Source: Candidatus Bathyarchaeota archaeon
GTDB lineage: Archaea; Thermoproteota; Bathyarchaeia; Bathyarchaeales; Bathycorpusculaceae
DNA: 42,688 nt
Assembly (NCBI GenBank): GCA_018396875.1
Contig: JAGTQG010000008.1
Span: 1-42,688, forward strand
Reading direction: 5' to 3'
Shown here: piece by piece, positions 24,080 through 32,877 of the stretch
Layout of the letters: every line of letters begins with the position of its first letter
How positions within the stretch are numbered: position 1 is the stretch's first letter
The notes under the pieces: model-generated
The model's input: only the letters and a program-made list of their open reading frames with translations
Database searches by the model: none
What the model was told of the DNA's origin: nothing
Translations under genes and position numbers: made by a program

Positions 24080-25696
24080 TCACCTCCTTTTCATTGCTTT
24101 ATGGCGCAAAACTTTTCCGGGCAAAACTTTCTTGTGTTCGCCTTTCTCTATTACAATTTCGCCGTTCACAATGACATATTCTATGCCCTTTGGGTATCTG
24201 TGAGGATCCGCGTAGGTGGCTTCGTCGGAAACCTCTTTAGGGTTAAAAACCACAATGTCAGCCCACATACCCTTTCTAATGAGGCCTCTGTCGAAAAGCC
24301 CAAGCTTGCAAGCCGGAAATGACGTCATTTTTCTAACAGCCTCTTCCAATGTTAAAACGCCAAGCTCGTTTACATAGCGTTTGAAAACCCTAGGGTAAGT
24401 GCCATACGCCCTCGGGTGGGGCTTACCTCTGCTAAGCAAACCGTAAGTGGCGCATATTGAGGCGTCTGAACCTATCATGGAGGCTGGATGGCTTAAAACA
24501 GTGCAGACGTCTCCCTCCCGCATTGTGAAACGCACCACTTGCACAGACGCCTCCTCCTCTATAAGTAGGTCGAAGATGAAATCGAATGGGTCAACGCCCA
24601 GCGAGTTGCAAATCTCGTTTATCATTTTGCCTTCATATTCTGGGTGTTTGCTTGAACGAGCGATCATGATGCAGTCCCAGCCAGCCGTCAAGAAGGGGCT
24701 AGGCCATTTCGGTAATCCTTCCACCATCTCCTTTCTGATCTGCTTTCGCCACTCTGGGTCTCTCAGCCTCTCAATCATTTTTGGAATCCCGCCCTCGTGA
24801 ACCTCCGGGGGCAGTAGAGCGCTTAAGCCGAAGCTTGCCGCCGTATACGGGTAAACGTCACAAGTCACTTGAACACCCCTTTCTCGGGCTTCTTCAATCA
24901 TCCTCAATGTTGTTTTAACCAAGCCCCAAGCGGGCTGACCGTGGGCCTTATGATGGGATATTTGGACGGAAACACCAGCCGTCTCGCCTATTTCTATGGC
25001 TTCTTTAACAGAAGATACAAGCCTCGGAGCATCCTCGCCCCGAATGTGAGAGGCGTATATACCACCATACTTTGCAACAACCTTAGCCAGTTCAATTATC
25101 TCCTTGGTGTCCGCGTAAGAGCTTGGCGGATAAATAAGCCCGGTGGACAAGCCGAAGGCACCAGCCTTCATAGATTCTTCAACAAGCCTCTTCATTTCCT
25201 CCATCTCCCTTTTTGTCGGGGGTCTATTGCCATATCCCATCGCGCAAACTCGAATGTTGGCGTGCCCAACAAGCGCGGCAACGTTTATGGATAAACCTCT
25301 CTCTTCAAGAACATTGAAGTACTCCTCCATTGTTGACCAGTTTAATGCTACTCCAGCCTCGTCTAAGATCGGGTTTTCCTTTCTAAAGTTCGCCCTAAGC
25401 TCGTCGTTTAGGGGCGCAGCTGAAACGCCACAGTTTCCAACAACCTCCGTTGTCACGCCCTGTCTAACTTTGCTTTCCGCGTAATTGTTTATGAAAAACT
25501 CAAAATCCGAGTGAGAATGCATGTCTATAAAGCCTGGACAAACTACCATGCCCTCCACATCAATAACGGTTTCCGCCTTAAAGCCCAAATTTCCAATGGC
25601 GGCTATTCGCCCATCTCTAATGCCGATGTCAGCTCTAAACCATGGATTGCCAGCGCCATCAACAACTTTTCCATTCTTAATTAACACGTCATACAT
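24080..25696 (-). CDS. N-acyl-D-amino-acid deacylase (D-aminoacylase family)
   Basis: A 538-residue amidohydrolase that removes acyl groups from D-amino acids, by family inference. It shows DMHSHSDFEFF (HxH), the cysteine ligand in EVVGNCGVSAAP, QISHHKAHG (histidine ligand) and GSDASICATYG (catalytic Asp), the order seen in D-aminoacylase. Length is near the family value of 480-540. It probably forms an operon with the second amidohydrolase directly downstream, together suggesting use of D-amino acid or modified-peptide substrates such as necromass. Confidence 0.93.
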   Translation of the reverse strand: MYDVLIKNGKVVDGAGNPWFRADIGIRDGRIAAIGNLGFKAETVIDVEGMVVCPGFIDMHSHSDFEFFINNYAESKVRQGVTTEVVGNCGVSAAPLNDELRANFRKENPILDEAGVALNWSTMEEYFNVLEERGLSINVAALVGHANIRVCAMGYGNRPPTKREMEEMKRLVEESMKAGAFGLSTGLIYPPSSYADTKEIIELAKVVAKYGGIYASHIRGEDAPRLVSSVKEAIEIGETAGVSVQISHHKAHGQPAWGLVKTTLRMIEEARERGVQVTCDVYPYTAASFGLSALLPPEVHEGGIPKMIERLRDPEWRKQIRKEMVEGLPKWPSPFLTAGWDCIMIARSSKHPEYEGKMINEICNSLGVDPFDFIFDLLIEEEASVQVVRFTMREGDVCTVLSHPASMIGSDASICATYGLLSRGKPHPRAYGTYPRVFKRYVNELGVLTLEEAVRKMTSFPACKLGLFDRGLIRKGMWADIVVFNPKEVSDEATYADPHRYPKGIEYVIVNGEIVIEKGEHKKVLPGKVLRHKAMKRR

Positions 25697-25808
25697 CTTA
25701 CAAGCCTCATAAGATTAATTACAGAACATCTATGCGAGCTTAATTCTTATATTTTCCCATCTGAAGCTTAATGCTGTATGCTGTCTAACGGGGGCAGAGA
25801 TAAAACTC

Positions 25809-26168
25809 TTGGAAATTACAGTTGATAAAAAGAAAATTATAGTTCATGAAGGCGTTTTAAAAGTCGTCGAGGATTCTAACGTGGAAGAATACGATCTGTC
25901 AAAGCTTGCCAATATAGGTGTTAGACGCAAGTTCAGCAAACCCTTGCTTTTACTAACATTGGTGTTCGCTGTTGTTGGCGTAATCAATGCTGAAAACCCA
26001 GCTTACACAATCCTCGCGGCTCTAATGTTTCTTTCAGCCTTAATCCTACGAGAGGAAACCATAATACTAGCGTTTAAAGATGAAACGGTGGCTCTGAATG
26101 GTTTGGACCGTAAAAAGAGCAAGGAACTCTTGAAAGTTTTCGAAAAACACTTAAAGAAGAGGCTTTAG
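25809..26168 (+). CDS. Small two-helix membrane protein
   Basis: A 119-residue protein of unknown function. It begins with a short beta-like cytosolic domain (residues 1-45), then two adjacent transmembrane helices (about residues 48-82, rich in Leu, Val and Ala), then a charged Lys/Glu-rich C-terminal segment. The start is TTG. It is convergent with the KOW-domain gene 11 bases away. Nothing in the sequence links it to the neighbouring cluster. Confidence 0.65.
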   Translation: MEITVDKKKIIVHEGVLKVVEDSNVEEYDLSKLANIGVRRKFSKPLLLLTLVFAVVGVINAENPAYTILAALMFLSALILREETIILAFKDETVALNGLDRKKSKELLKVFEKHLKKRL

Positions 26169-26179
26169 CTAAAAGCTGC

Positions 26180-27319
26180 CTATTCGGCTATTATTTCAAC
26201 GTTGGCTCGTGGAACAGTTACGACTCTTCCGTCAGCTAACTCCACCTTAACAACTCTCACTGGAGATTCAGTTTCTATCCTATGTAACTCTATGGGCAAT
26301 TCAACAACTTTGCCAACAGCCCCGAAATATGGAAACCTTATTATTCGAACGATACTTCCAACTTTCATTTTCCCCTCGCCGAGCTCTTCCTTTTCCTCGC
26401 GGTGCTTGCTCTTTTCAAACGGTATTATTATCTCCGGTCTTAGGACGCCCGCTCTCACTTGGGTGGCGCCGTTGACAGCGGCAACTCGCCCCTCATTCTC
26501 CTTTAGTATTTTGAAAGCAGCTTCGGACATGGGTAGTTTTCCAAAACCTTCTGTAAGAATCAGCGTATAGTCTAGGTTTTCTCTACCCGTGATGGCTACA
26601 CCTATCCTTGTTTTAAGGATTTTTTCAAGGTCTTCCATTTTTGCGCCGCCGACAACTATCCCTTTAACCTTCACTTTGCTAGCCTTTTCCAAAGCCTCAT
26701 ACGTGACCAGCGAGCCTCCCACAACTATTTTTCCAGCATCGCTTTCCGTTATCATGGAAGCCTCGAGAGCCTCCTGTGGATTGGAAACGGCAATGCGGAG
26801 TTCCCCAAAATTTTCTCCAGCAAAGCCTATAATCCCTTGTATGAATGCTCCATAAGTCCCAATGACGGCTGCCTCGTTTGGAATTACCTCGTCAACGGTT
26901 CCTTTGATGTATGCAGTTAGCTCCAAAAACTTCGATGGCTCCCTTATGGTTACGTGGCCTGTAATCTCGTTTATGTTTTCCACGAAACCGTCTACTTCTG
27001 CCACCACCGTCTTGTTTATCAAGCCGAAAAGAGCGCGGTATCTGGCTATAACTTCCCCCCTTCTAACGGGGTCCCCCTTCTTTTTAAGAAGGTAACGCAT
27101 GGTCTCTTCGGTGTCTATGTTTAGAAGTTCTGCAACCTTAACAATGTGAGGCATTCCCTCAATACAGCACCTCGCCACAACAGTGTCAAAGTTTACGTGT
27201 TCCCCTTTGTTGACTAGAATTTCACCCTTTAATGGGAGGCTGCGCACCCGCCTAATATACGTGTAGGGGGTTATTCGCAGTCCAGGGGTATAGGCGAAGC
27301 TTTCCTTTGAAGCTTTCAT
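26180..27319 (-). CDS. Barrel-sandwich plus KOW-like protein, partner of the GlmL-like protein
   Basis: A protein of about 379 residues that I do not recognise by name. The N-terminal third has features of a barrel-sandwich hybrid as in RnfC or HlyD: GDPVRRGEVIA, then INKTVVAEVDGFVENINEITG. The middle is alpha/beta and includes VKVKGIVVGG and a glycine-rich region. The C-terminus has a KOW-like motif, VGSIVRIIRFPYFGAVGKVV. No membrane segments are present. ATG at 27319 is preferred: GGAGGT lies 8 bases before it and it overlaps the stop of the upstream gene as ATGA. GTG at 27334 is an alternative. The tight coupling implies a joint role with the GlmL-like protein. Confidence 0.8.
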   Translation of the reverse strand: MKASKESFAYTPGLRITPYTYIRRVRSLPLKGEILVNKGEHVNFDTVVARCCIEGMPHIVKVAELLNIDTEETMRYLLKKKGDPVRRGEVIARYRALFGLINKTVVAEVDGFVENINEITGHVTIREPSKFLELTAYIKGTVDEVIPNEAAVIGTYGAFIQGIIGFAGENFGELRIAVSNPQEALEASMITESDAGKIVVGGSLVTYEALEKASKVKVKGIVVGGAKMEDLEKILKTRIGVAITGRENLDYTLILTEGFGKLPMSEAAFKILKENEGRVAAVNGATQVRAGVLRPEIIIPFEKSKHREEKEELGEGKMKVGSIVRIIRFPYFGAVGKVVELPIELHRIETESPVRVVKVELADGRVVTVPRANVEIIAE

Positions 27320-29166
27320 AGCTTGGACCTCCACTCCTCGATTTTCTCTTTGGGGTAAAGGTTCATGGACATGTACCAGTCAAGAAGCATGCGACACCTC
27401 TCCTTCTCGTCTTCCGGAACATAGATGGGTCTCCCTCTTCCGTCGAACACCAAGCCGACAACTCCACCCCTAACTGCTCGGCTAACAGTTCTCCCAAACC
27501 CTGCTCCAAAATTGAAGTTGCGGCTTGGAGAAACCGTAACTCTCACTTCGGTTTCGTGGGGGACCTCCAGCCTAATGATTTTCCCAAACTGTAAGGTCAG
27601 ATTTTCTTTCTTCCCATCACCGTACTCCACCGTTATTTTTGCCATTTCCGCCCCAACTTTGTCTCTTCCAGACCCCGCAATAACGGTTCCAAGGTAGATG
27701 AGGCATTCCTTCTCGAATATTTCAAGCGCTATTTCTGGATGGATTGTGGATAACACGCCTAAATGCGGCATCATGAAAACGCTGTCTTGAACAAGCGCTG
27801 TGAAACCAACAGGCTGAAAAGCGTCTGTTAAAATCATCATGGACTGGTTTCTTCGAGGGGCCCTTGAAAGAAGCCCACCCGTGCCAATTATGTAGTCAAG
27901 CCTGAAAAGGTCTATGTAGGTTTCTTCAGCCTTAACCTCCTCGAAAATGTCAGAAATGGTTCTTTCCCTTTTCAAGCCCTTTAGTTCTCTTGCAAGGTAT
28001 TTGTGGTGGTTGAAAGCCATTTTGATAGACTCTCTTGCAAGAGCATGTTCTATAACAAGGTCTTCTAGGGTCATGGGAATAGTTGTCGGCCTAATCATTT
28101 TATTGTAGACTATGCTCATGATCTCTTCTGCGCTTACGGCGAATGGAACCCACTTCTTCGCGTTTTCAACTCCCGCCTCTTTGAGGACATTGCCAACGCT
28201 GTAGCTCATTCCAAGGTTGGCGCTGACGGTTCTTAGGAACCGTCCATCAAAGCATGAGTAAACGTTTGTTGTTGCTCCTCCAAGTCCTACGCCTATGCTA
28301 TTCACGCCCTTTAGCTCTGAAAACCTGCGCACCATCATGCCCTCACCAGCGGGCGTCGGCATTATGCTCGTCGAAACAAGCTTTTTCAACTTCTCGTAGC
28401 CCGGCGCGTGGGCCATAACATGCTCCATGAAAAGCTGTAAAATTGTGTCTCTGGCGGGCTCAACCCTTTCCATCTCTATGGTTGGCCTAAGGTTTTCAGT
28501 TATCCTCACATCAAAGTTTTCTTCAAGGATCTTTTTGACGTCTTCGCGCGCATCCTTGTTTCCGGCATAAACCACTGGAAGACGAAACTCTATTTCGAAC
28601 CTTGGCCGAGGCTTCGCCATGGCTAATATTTCAGCCATCTCCAAGACGTGGGTCTTTGTCCCCCCGTCCACGCCCCCGGCCAATAGAACAATGTCCGGCC
28701 TCAAAAATCTCAAAGTGTTTATTTTCTCGTATGTGTCTCTTCCATCGTCCACGGATAACACGTCCATCACTATGGCTCCGGCGCCTAAGGCAGCCCTCTG
28801 AGCACTTTCCGCTGTTATGGTTTTAACCACGCCTTCAACGAGCATTTGAAGACCGCCGCCAGCACTGCTGGTTGAAACGTAAACGTCTATCCCCTTCTTC
28901 CCGCCTTGGTATGGCATTATGAACTTTAATTCGCGGCTACTATAGTCTATTATTTGGTGGCCAGTAAGCTCCTCAACCTCTCTAACGGCGTTTCTAATGC
29001 CCATCGTAACGTCTTCGACTGGTTTTTCAACAGTTGTTGGTGCTTCACCGCTTGAAAGAAACCTCCACTCACCGTCCACCTTGCCGAAGAATCTAGCTTT
29101 CGTTGTGGTGCTTCCCACATCTGTAGCCAAAATAAAGCTGGGCTCTTTCTTATTCAAATCGTTCAC
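27316..29166 (-). CDS. GlmL/MutL-like ASKHA protein (glutamate mutase accessory family)
   Basis: A protein of about 616 residues, homologous to GlmL/MutL, the ASKHA-fold (actin/Hsp70/sugar kinase) accessory protein of B12-dependent glutamate mutase. It is unrelated to the DNA-repair MutL. The phosphate-1 motif is LATDVGSTTTKARFF near the N-terminus, with VLLAGGVDGGTKTHVLEM and IGVGLGGATTNVYS as further nucleotide-binding loops. No glmE, glmS or other B12 mutase gene is in the window, so a different client is likely. Start is chosen as GTG at 29166: a TATATTA box centred near 29195 sits 29 bases upstream, which suggests a leaderless mRNA. GTG at 29187 is too close to that box. Confidence 0.88.
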   Translation of the reverse strand: MNDLNKKEPSFILATDVGSTTTKARFFGKVDGEWRFLSSGEAPTTVEKPVEDVTMGIRNAVREVEELTGHQIIDYSSRELKFIMPYQGGKKGIDVYVSTSSAGGGLQMLVEGVVKTITAESAQRAALGAGAIVMDVLSVDDGRDTYEKINTLRFLRPDIVLLAGGVDGGTKTHVLEMAEILAMAKPRPRFEIEFRLPVVYAGNKDAREDVKKILEENFDVRITENLRPTIEMERVEPARDTILQLFMEHVMAHAPGYEKLKKLVSTSIMPTPAGEGMMVRRFSELKGVNSIGVGLGGATTNVYSCFDGRFLRTVSANLGMSYSVGNVLKEAGVENAKKWVPFAVSAEEIMSIVYNKMIRPTTIPMTLEDLVIEHALARESIKMAFNHHKYLARELKGLKRERTISDIFEEVKAEETYIDLFRLDYIIGTGGLLSRAPRRNQSMMILTDAFQPVGFTALVQDSVFMMPHLGVLSTIHPEIALEIFEKECLIYLGTVIAGSGRDKVGAEMAKITVEYGDGKKENLTLQFGKIIRLEVPHETEVRVTVSPSRNFNFGAGFGRTVSRAVRGGVVGLVFDGRGRPIYVPEDEKERCRMLLDWYMSMNLYPKEKIEEWRSKL

Positions 29167-29190
29167 AAAAATAAAGCCATTGTACACGAT

Positions 29191-29199
29191 TAATATATC
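29191..29199 (-). promoter_or_regulatory. TATA box for the GlmL-like gene
   Basis: GATATATTA on the minus strand lies 25-30 bases before GTG 29166, the normal archaeal spacing for a leaderless start. It is part of the divergent promoter region between the two arms of the cluster. Confidence 0.55.
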
Positions 29200-29303
29200 T
29201 ATTTCTACAATTCCATAGAATTTTTGAAGATTTAGGACGGAACTTGGTTGCCCTTAGATTAATTTTTGAGTTCACTTTTATGGTTTCTACCAATGTTAAC
29301 AAG

Positions 29304-29312
29304 TTTTATATA
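29304..29312 (+). promoter_or_regulatory. TATA box for the DUF6754-type operon
   Basis: TTTTATATA is one of the strongest TATA boxes in the window and would start transcription near 29335. It lies inside the upstream extension of the longest reading frame (from 29266), which argues that the true start is ATG 29368, preceded by the purine-rich site GGGAGAGG. Confidence 0.65.
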
Positions 29313-29367
29313 CATCTTAGTTCAAACAGAACTTCTGTTTCTGACGGAAGGGAGAGGAAAAAGGCAA

Positions 29368-30234
29368 ATGAGTGGTAAATTGAAGGCATTAATTGCATTT
29401 GCAATTTTCATCGTGCTCCTCATAGTTGTGGCAGTGAGCTACTATCAAAATCTTGGCATAATAAGTTCCGGTAGAAACGTGGCCTTTGTCTTGCTCTTGA
29501 TTCTATTCCTTGCAGGCTACTCCTTCATAGGCACAGCTAAGGAAGGAAAAACAATTCCTGTGCGGAAAATCGCCGCCTTTGATGCCATCGAAGAAGGCAT
29601 AGCAAGATCTGTCGAACTGGGGAAACCAGTTCATTTTACCCTTGGATACGGTCCCATATCAACAGTTAACGCCCCCCAGTACTTGGCGGGTTTGGGTGTT
29701 CTAGGCCACGTGGCGAGGCTGTGCGCCAAATATGGTGCTCCGCTCATCTCAACATTAGGTGTTCCAGAACTCATAGCTGCTGAAGAAGAAATAATCCGAG
29801 ACGCCTATTATTCTGGAGGGAAACCCGAGCTCTACAATGTGACCTACAATGTGCGTTATTTGACAGACCAGCAGTTTGCCTATGCTTCAGCTGTTCAAGC
29901 AACCTTGCATAGAGAGAACGTGGGCGCCAATATCGTTGTGGGGCCTTTCTGGGCTGAATCTCTAATTTTCATGGAAGCTGGAGCAGCCATAGACGCCTTC
30001 CAAGTGGCTGGGACAGCCCGTGAAACCCAGATACCCTTCTTCGTGTTGGCCGCAGACTACGCCTTCATAGGTGAGGAGATTTTCGCGGCTGGAGCTATGG
30101 CTTCTGGGGATATTGAAACCCTTGCCTCTATAAGAGGGCAGGACTTTGGGAAACTGATTTCATGGATACTGATAGTGGTGGGGTTGATACTGCTGCCAGT
30201 CGGCATCAAACTGGCGGAATACTTGGTCAAGTAG
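29368..30234 (+). CDS. DUF6754-type membrane protein
   Basis: A protein of about 288 residues. Two N-terminal transmembrane helices (about residues 4-22 and 38-58) precede a soluble domain beginning IPVRKIAAFDAIEEGIARSVELGKPVHFTLG. One C-terminal helix ends the chain (about 262-280). The soluble region has a repeated small-residue pattern (ALGVLGHVARLC, GAAIDAFQVAGTARETQIPFF) suggesting a Rossmann-like alpha/beta fold. It matches my memory of DUF6754, a family without known function found beside GlmL-like genes in anaerobic bacteria; that association needs a database check. It is first in a five-gene tandem. Confidence 0.78.
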   Translation: MSGKLKALIAFAIFIVLLIVVAVSYYQNLGIISSGRNVAFVLLLILFLAGYSFIGTAKEGKTIPVRKIAAFDAIEEGIARSVELGKPVHFTLGYGPISTVNAPQYLAGLGVLGHVARLCAKYGAPLISTLGVPELIAAEEEIIRDAYYSGGKPELYNVTYNVRYLTDQQFAYASAVQATLHRENVGANIVVGPFWAESLIFMEAGAAIDAFQVAGTARETQIPFFVLAADYAFIGEEIFAAGAMASGDIETLASIRGQDFGKLISWILIVVGLILLPVGIKLAEYLVK

Positions 30235-30248
30235 GGGGGCATGAATGT

Positions 30249-30917
30249 ATGAGTGTAGTAGTTAGGCGAACCATACCACAGATAATTGTTGCCTTGGTAA
30301 TAGTGTTGATGGTGGTCTTCTATTTCTTCTACATAAACGCTGATGTAAGCAAGGGATTTACTACGGCGGACAAGGCACTGTCAGACTGGGCCATTGTGAT
30401 TACGGCTATTGCTGCAATAGTCGGTGGAATAGACATACTGCGGTATCATGTGAACCAGATAAGAAAGCGGGAAAAACGCCAGATAGTCTTTAGCTGCGTC
30501 GTGATAGTCATGGAAATCGTAATGGTTTTGCTTGCATGCTACGCCTTATACTCAGGAATAGCCATAACAACACAGCCAAACTTCCAGTGGCTGTACACGT
30601 ACCTTTACGCTCCGGCTGACGCGGCAATGTACTCCATACTGGTCTTCTACATAGCTTCAGCCTCATACAGAACCTTTAGGGCTAGAAACCCGCCGGCAGT
30701 CCTGCTGTTGATAGTTGCAATAATTGTTATGCTTGGAAACACAAGCCTCGGCGCCATGATCTGGGAAGGCTTCCTGCCGCTCAGAGACTGGATATACAAC
30801 GTTCCAAACACAGCCGCTTTCAGGCCTATCACCATGGGCATAGGCTTCGGCTTAATAATACTGGGCTTGCGGCTGATCATAGGCAAGGAAACCACTTGGA
30901 TGGGGAGGAGGGAGTAA
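30249..30917 (+). CDS. Polytopic membrane protein of the GlmL/DUF6754 cluster
   Basis: A 222-residue protein with about six transmembrane helices (roughly residues 9-28, 46-66, 83-103, 125-145, 150-168 and 193-213). A short basic cytosolic loop (NQIRKREKRQ) lies after helix 2. No recognised domain. ATG 30249 is preferred over the longer frame start at 30162, because the upstream part overlaps the previous gene and a GGGGGG-rich site lies just before 30249. It is 14 bases after the DUF6754-type gene. Confidence 0.75.
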   Translation: MSVVVRRTIPQIIVALVIVLMVVFYFFYINADVSKGFTTADKALSDWAIVITAIAAIVGGIDILRYHVNQIRKREKRQIVFSCVVIVMEIVMVLLACYALYSGIAITTQPNFQWLYTYLYAPADAAMYSILVFYIASASYRTFRARNPPAVLLLIVAIIVMLGNTSLGAMIWEGFLPLRDWIYNVPNTAAFRPITMGIGFGLIILGLRLIIGKETTWMGRRE

Positions 30918-30918
30918 A

Positions 30919-31782
30919 ATGGCGAAAGAGGAAAAGCGTAAACCGTTTGGCATGGCCCATGTACTTTACACGTTGCTCATAATTTCGGTGGCGCTTCCAT
31001 TGCTTTACCCAGTTGGCCTCCCGATAGGGATTTCCTCAACAACAAAAGATGTATACAACTATATAGAAAACACGTTACCAGCCGGCTCCGCGGTCCTGGT
31101 AGACTTGTACTATGAGATGGCTGCAAGGGCAGAACTGGAACCCCAAGCTGCTGCGGTTGTCAAACACCTCTTTGAGAAAAACTGCAAGCTTGTATTTGTG
31201 TCCACCGTCACCTATGGCCCAATAGTCTTTGAACTGCTTAAATCCACAGCCTCAGACGTTTTCGCGGGAAAGGAATATGGTAGAGACTATGTTTTCTTGG
31301 GGTATGTAGCCGGCAACGAGCCTGCCGTAAGGTCTCTAGCGGAAAGTATCCGCGGAACAGTAGCTGCAGACAATTATGGAAATTCAATTACTGATTACAA
31401 TAAGTTGCCTATGATGAGAAATATTGACAAAGCTGAAGACTTCAAACTTGTATTCATCGTTTCCTCTGGAACAGACACCTTCGGCTGGTATGTCCGACAA
31501 TGGTACACAGCCCATAACATTCCACTGTTGTTTGGCGCGTTAAGCGTCATAGGCCCGTCAATAAAGCCCTACGTGGACGCCAAACAAGCTATAGGAATGC
31601 TTACTGGACAAAGGTCTGCCGCTGAATACGAGGTTCTGGTTGGCAGGAAAGGCCTAGGCCTTGCCGCCATGGACGCCCAAAGCTTCGCCCACGCATTGAT
31701 ACTAATCTTCATAATCATTGGAAACGTTGTGTTCTTTGCTACGAGGGCGAAACCTAAACCAAAGGAGGTTGGAAAGAAATGA
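30919..31782 (+). CDS. Bitopic membrane protein with alpha/beta domain, GlmL/DUF6754 cluster
   Basis: A 287-residue protein with one N-terminal helix (about residues 13-33) and one C-terminal helix (about 252-272). Between them is a soluble alpha/beta domain starting near ENTLPAGSAVLVDLYYEMAA, with strands CKLVFVSTV, YVFLGYV and FKLVFIVSSG. The repeated strand-helix layout resembles a substrate-binding or Rossmann-type domain on the outer face. GGAGGAGGGAG precedes the ATG, which follows the previous stop by 1 base. No named family is recognised. Confidence 0.78.
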   Translation: MAKEEKRKPFGMAHVLYTLLIISVALPLLYPVGLPIGISSTTKDVYNYIENTLPAGSAVLVDLYYEMAARAELEPQAAAVVKHLFEKNCKLVFVSTVTYGPIVFELLKSTASDVFAGKEYGRDYVFLGYVAGNEPAVRSLAESIRGTVAADNYGNSITDYNKLPMMRNIDKAEDFKLVFIVSSGTDTFGWYVRQWYTAHNIPLLFGALSVIGPSIKPYVDAKQAIGMLTGQRSAAEYEVLVGRKGLGLAAMDAQSFAHALILIFIIIGNVVFFATRAKPKPKEVGKK

Positions 31783-32483
31783 TTGAGCTTATTGGAGGAT
31801 GGCTTGCAGCCGTAATGATAGTTTGGATTTACAGCTTCGTCTACAAAGACAACGTCCTGTACAGGCTTGCCGAACACCTGTTCGTTGGGACAGCGGCAGG
31901 CTACTCTATAGCGCTATCACTAGACAGCCTAAACAGAACAGCCTTCGGCCAAATGGCCAAGGGTATGGAATACTGGCACCTAATAATCCCGATAATCTTG
32001 GGACTTACATTCTTCTTCAAGTATTCAAAGAAATACTACTGGATTGCCAGATATGGTGTTGGAATAAACGTTGCTGTAGGAGCAGCCTTAGCCCTCAGAG
32101 CAGCTCCCATGGCAAATATAATCCGACAGATAAACGCAACAATCCTCCCACTATGGGTGGAGGGAGACCCGCTAAAAACCTTCAACAACTGGCTCATGAT
32201 CCTGATAACCCTCGGCGGGCTAACATACTTCATATTTACGTTCTTCCCGAAGACTGAAGGAAAAGCTGGCCCCGTCAACATTGTTTATAAGGCGTTGGTA
32301 ACTATCGGAATATACGGCATGATGGTAGGCTTCGGCTACCTATTCGCAAACACGATAATGACGAGGGTCGGCTTTCTGATAGGCATAATATTGCAGTACT
32401 TGCAGCCAAGATTTGACGCAACAGTTGTTGCCATGATACTGGCCATAATTGCTATAGCCTTCGCCGTCATGAAAAAGAAGTAG
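31779..32483 (+). CDS. Polytopic membrane protein of the GlmL/DUF6754 cluster
   Basis: A 234-residue protein with six to seven transmembrane helices and few charged residues in the core. It overlaps the preceding gene by the ATGA junction, which indicates translational coupling, and ends with a KKK cytosolic tail. No recognised domain. With the genes at 29368, 30249 and 30919 it makes a set of four membrane proteins that could form one complex. Confidence 0.76.
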   Translation: MIELIGGWLAAVMIVWIYSFVYKDNVLYRLAEHLFVGTAAGYSIALSLDSLNRTAFGQMAKGMEYWHLIIPIILGLTFFFKYSKKYYWIARYGVGINVAVGAALALRAAPMANIIRQINATILPLWVEGDPLKTFNNWLMILITLGGLTYFIFTFFPKTEGKAGPVNIVYKALVTIGIYGMMVGFGYLFANTIMTRVGFLIGIILQYLQPRFDATVVAMILAIIAIAFAVMKKK

Positions 32484-32498
32484 CAAAAAGGAAGCAAA

Positions 32499-32834
32499 AT
32501 GAACATCGAAGAACAAGAATTCGAAAACGAGGAAGAATGGGTTTCAAAAATAGCCAAAAAACTAGTAGACTCAAAAATGGACGGAGTTGCATTGCTCTTC
32601 CTAGAAAGCATCGGGCCAACAAGCCACGTATGGTCTCAACTAGCTCGCCTTTACTTCCAACCCCTTTTTATCCTTATTGGCCCAGACAGCGAAAAACTCT
32701 TGGCTTTCGCTGAAAAACCAGAAAACATCGAAAAACTTGTCAAAAAGATAGAAGAATACCAAATCCAGAAAGAAGAAGAGAAAAAGCGGGAAAAAGCCGA
32801 AAAGAAAAGGAAATTCTGGTTTTTCAAAAGCTAA
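32499..32834 (+). CDS. Small charged cytosolic protein of the GlmL/DUF6754 cluster
   Basis: A 111-residue soluble protein. The N-terminus is acidic (EEQEFENEEEWV), the middle helical (LFLESIGPTSHVWSQLARLYFQP), and the C-terminus a Lys/Glu-rich coiled-coil-like helix ending KKRKFWFFKS. AAGGAAG precedes the ATG, which lies 15 bases after the previous gene. It probably is the cytosolic subunit of the membrane cluster. No family recognised. Confidence 0.72.
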   Translation: MNIEEQEFENEEEWVSKIAKKLVDSKMDGVALLFLESIGPTSHVWSQLARLYFQPLFILIGPDSEKLLAFAEKPENIEKLVKKIEEYQIQKEEEKKREKAEKKRKFWFFKS

Positions 32835-32877
32835 ACTTTTCAAACACTTTTCTGGGCGCGTCCCTTTCGCTTCGCCT

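Noticed and set aside
27316-29166. DNA mismatch repair MutL
   Set aside because: The sequence has ASKHA nucleotide loops of the glutamate mutase accessory family and none of the GHKL ATPase motifs of repair MutL.
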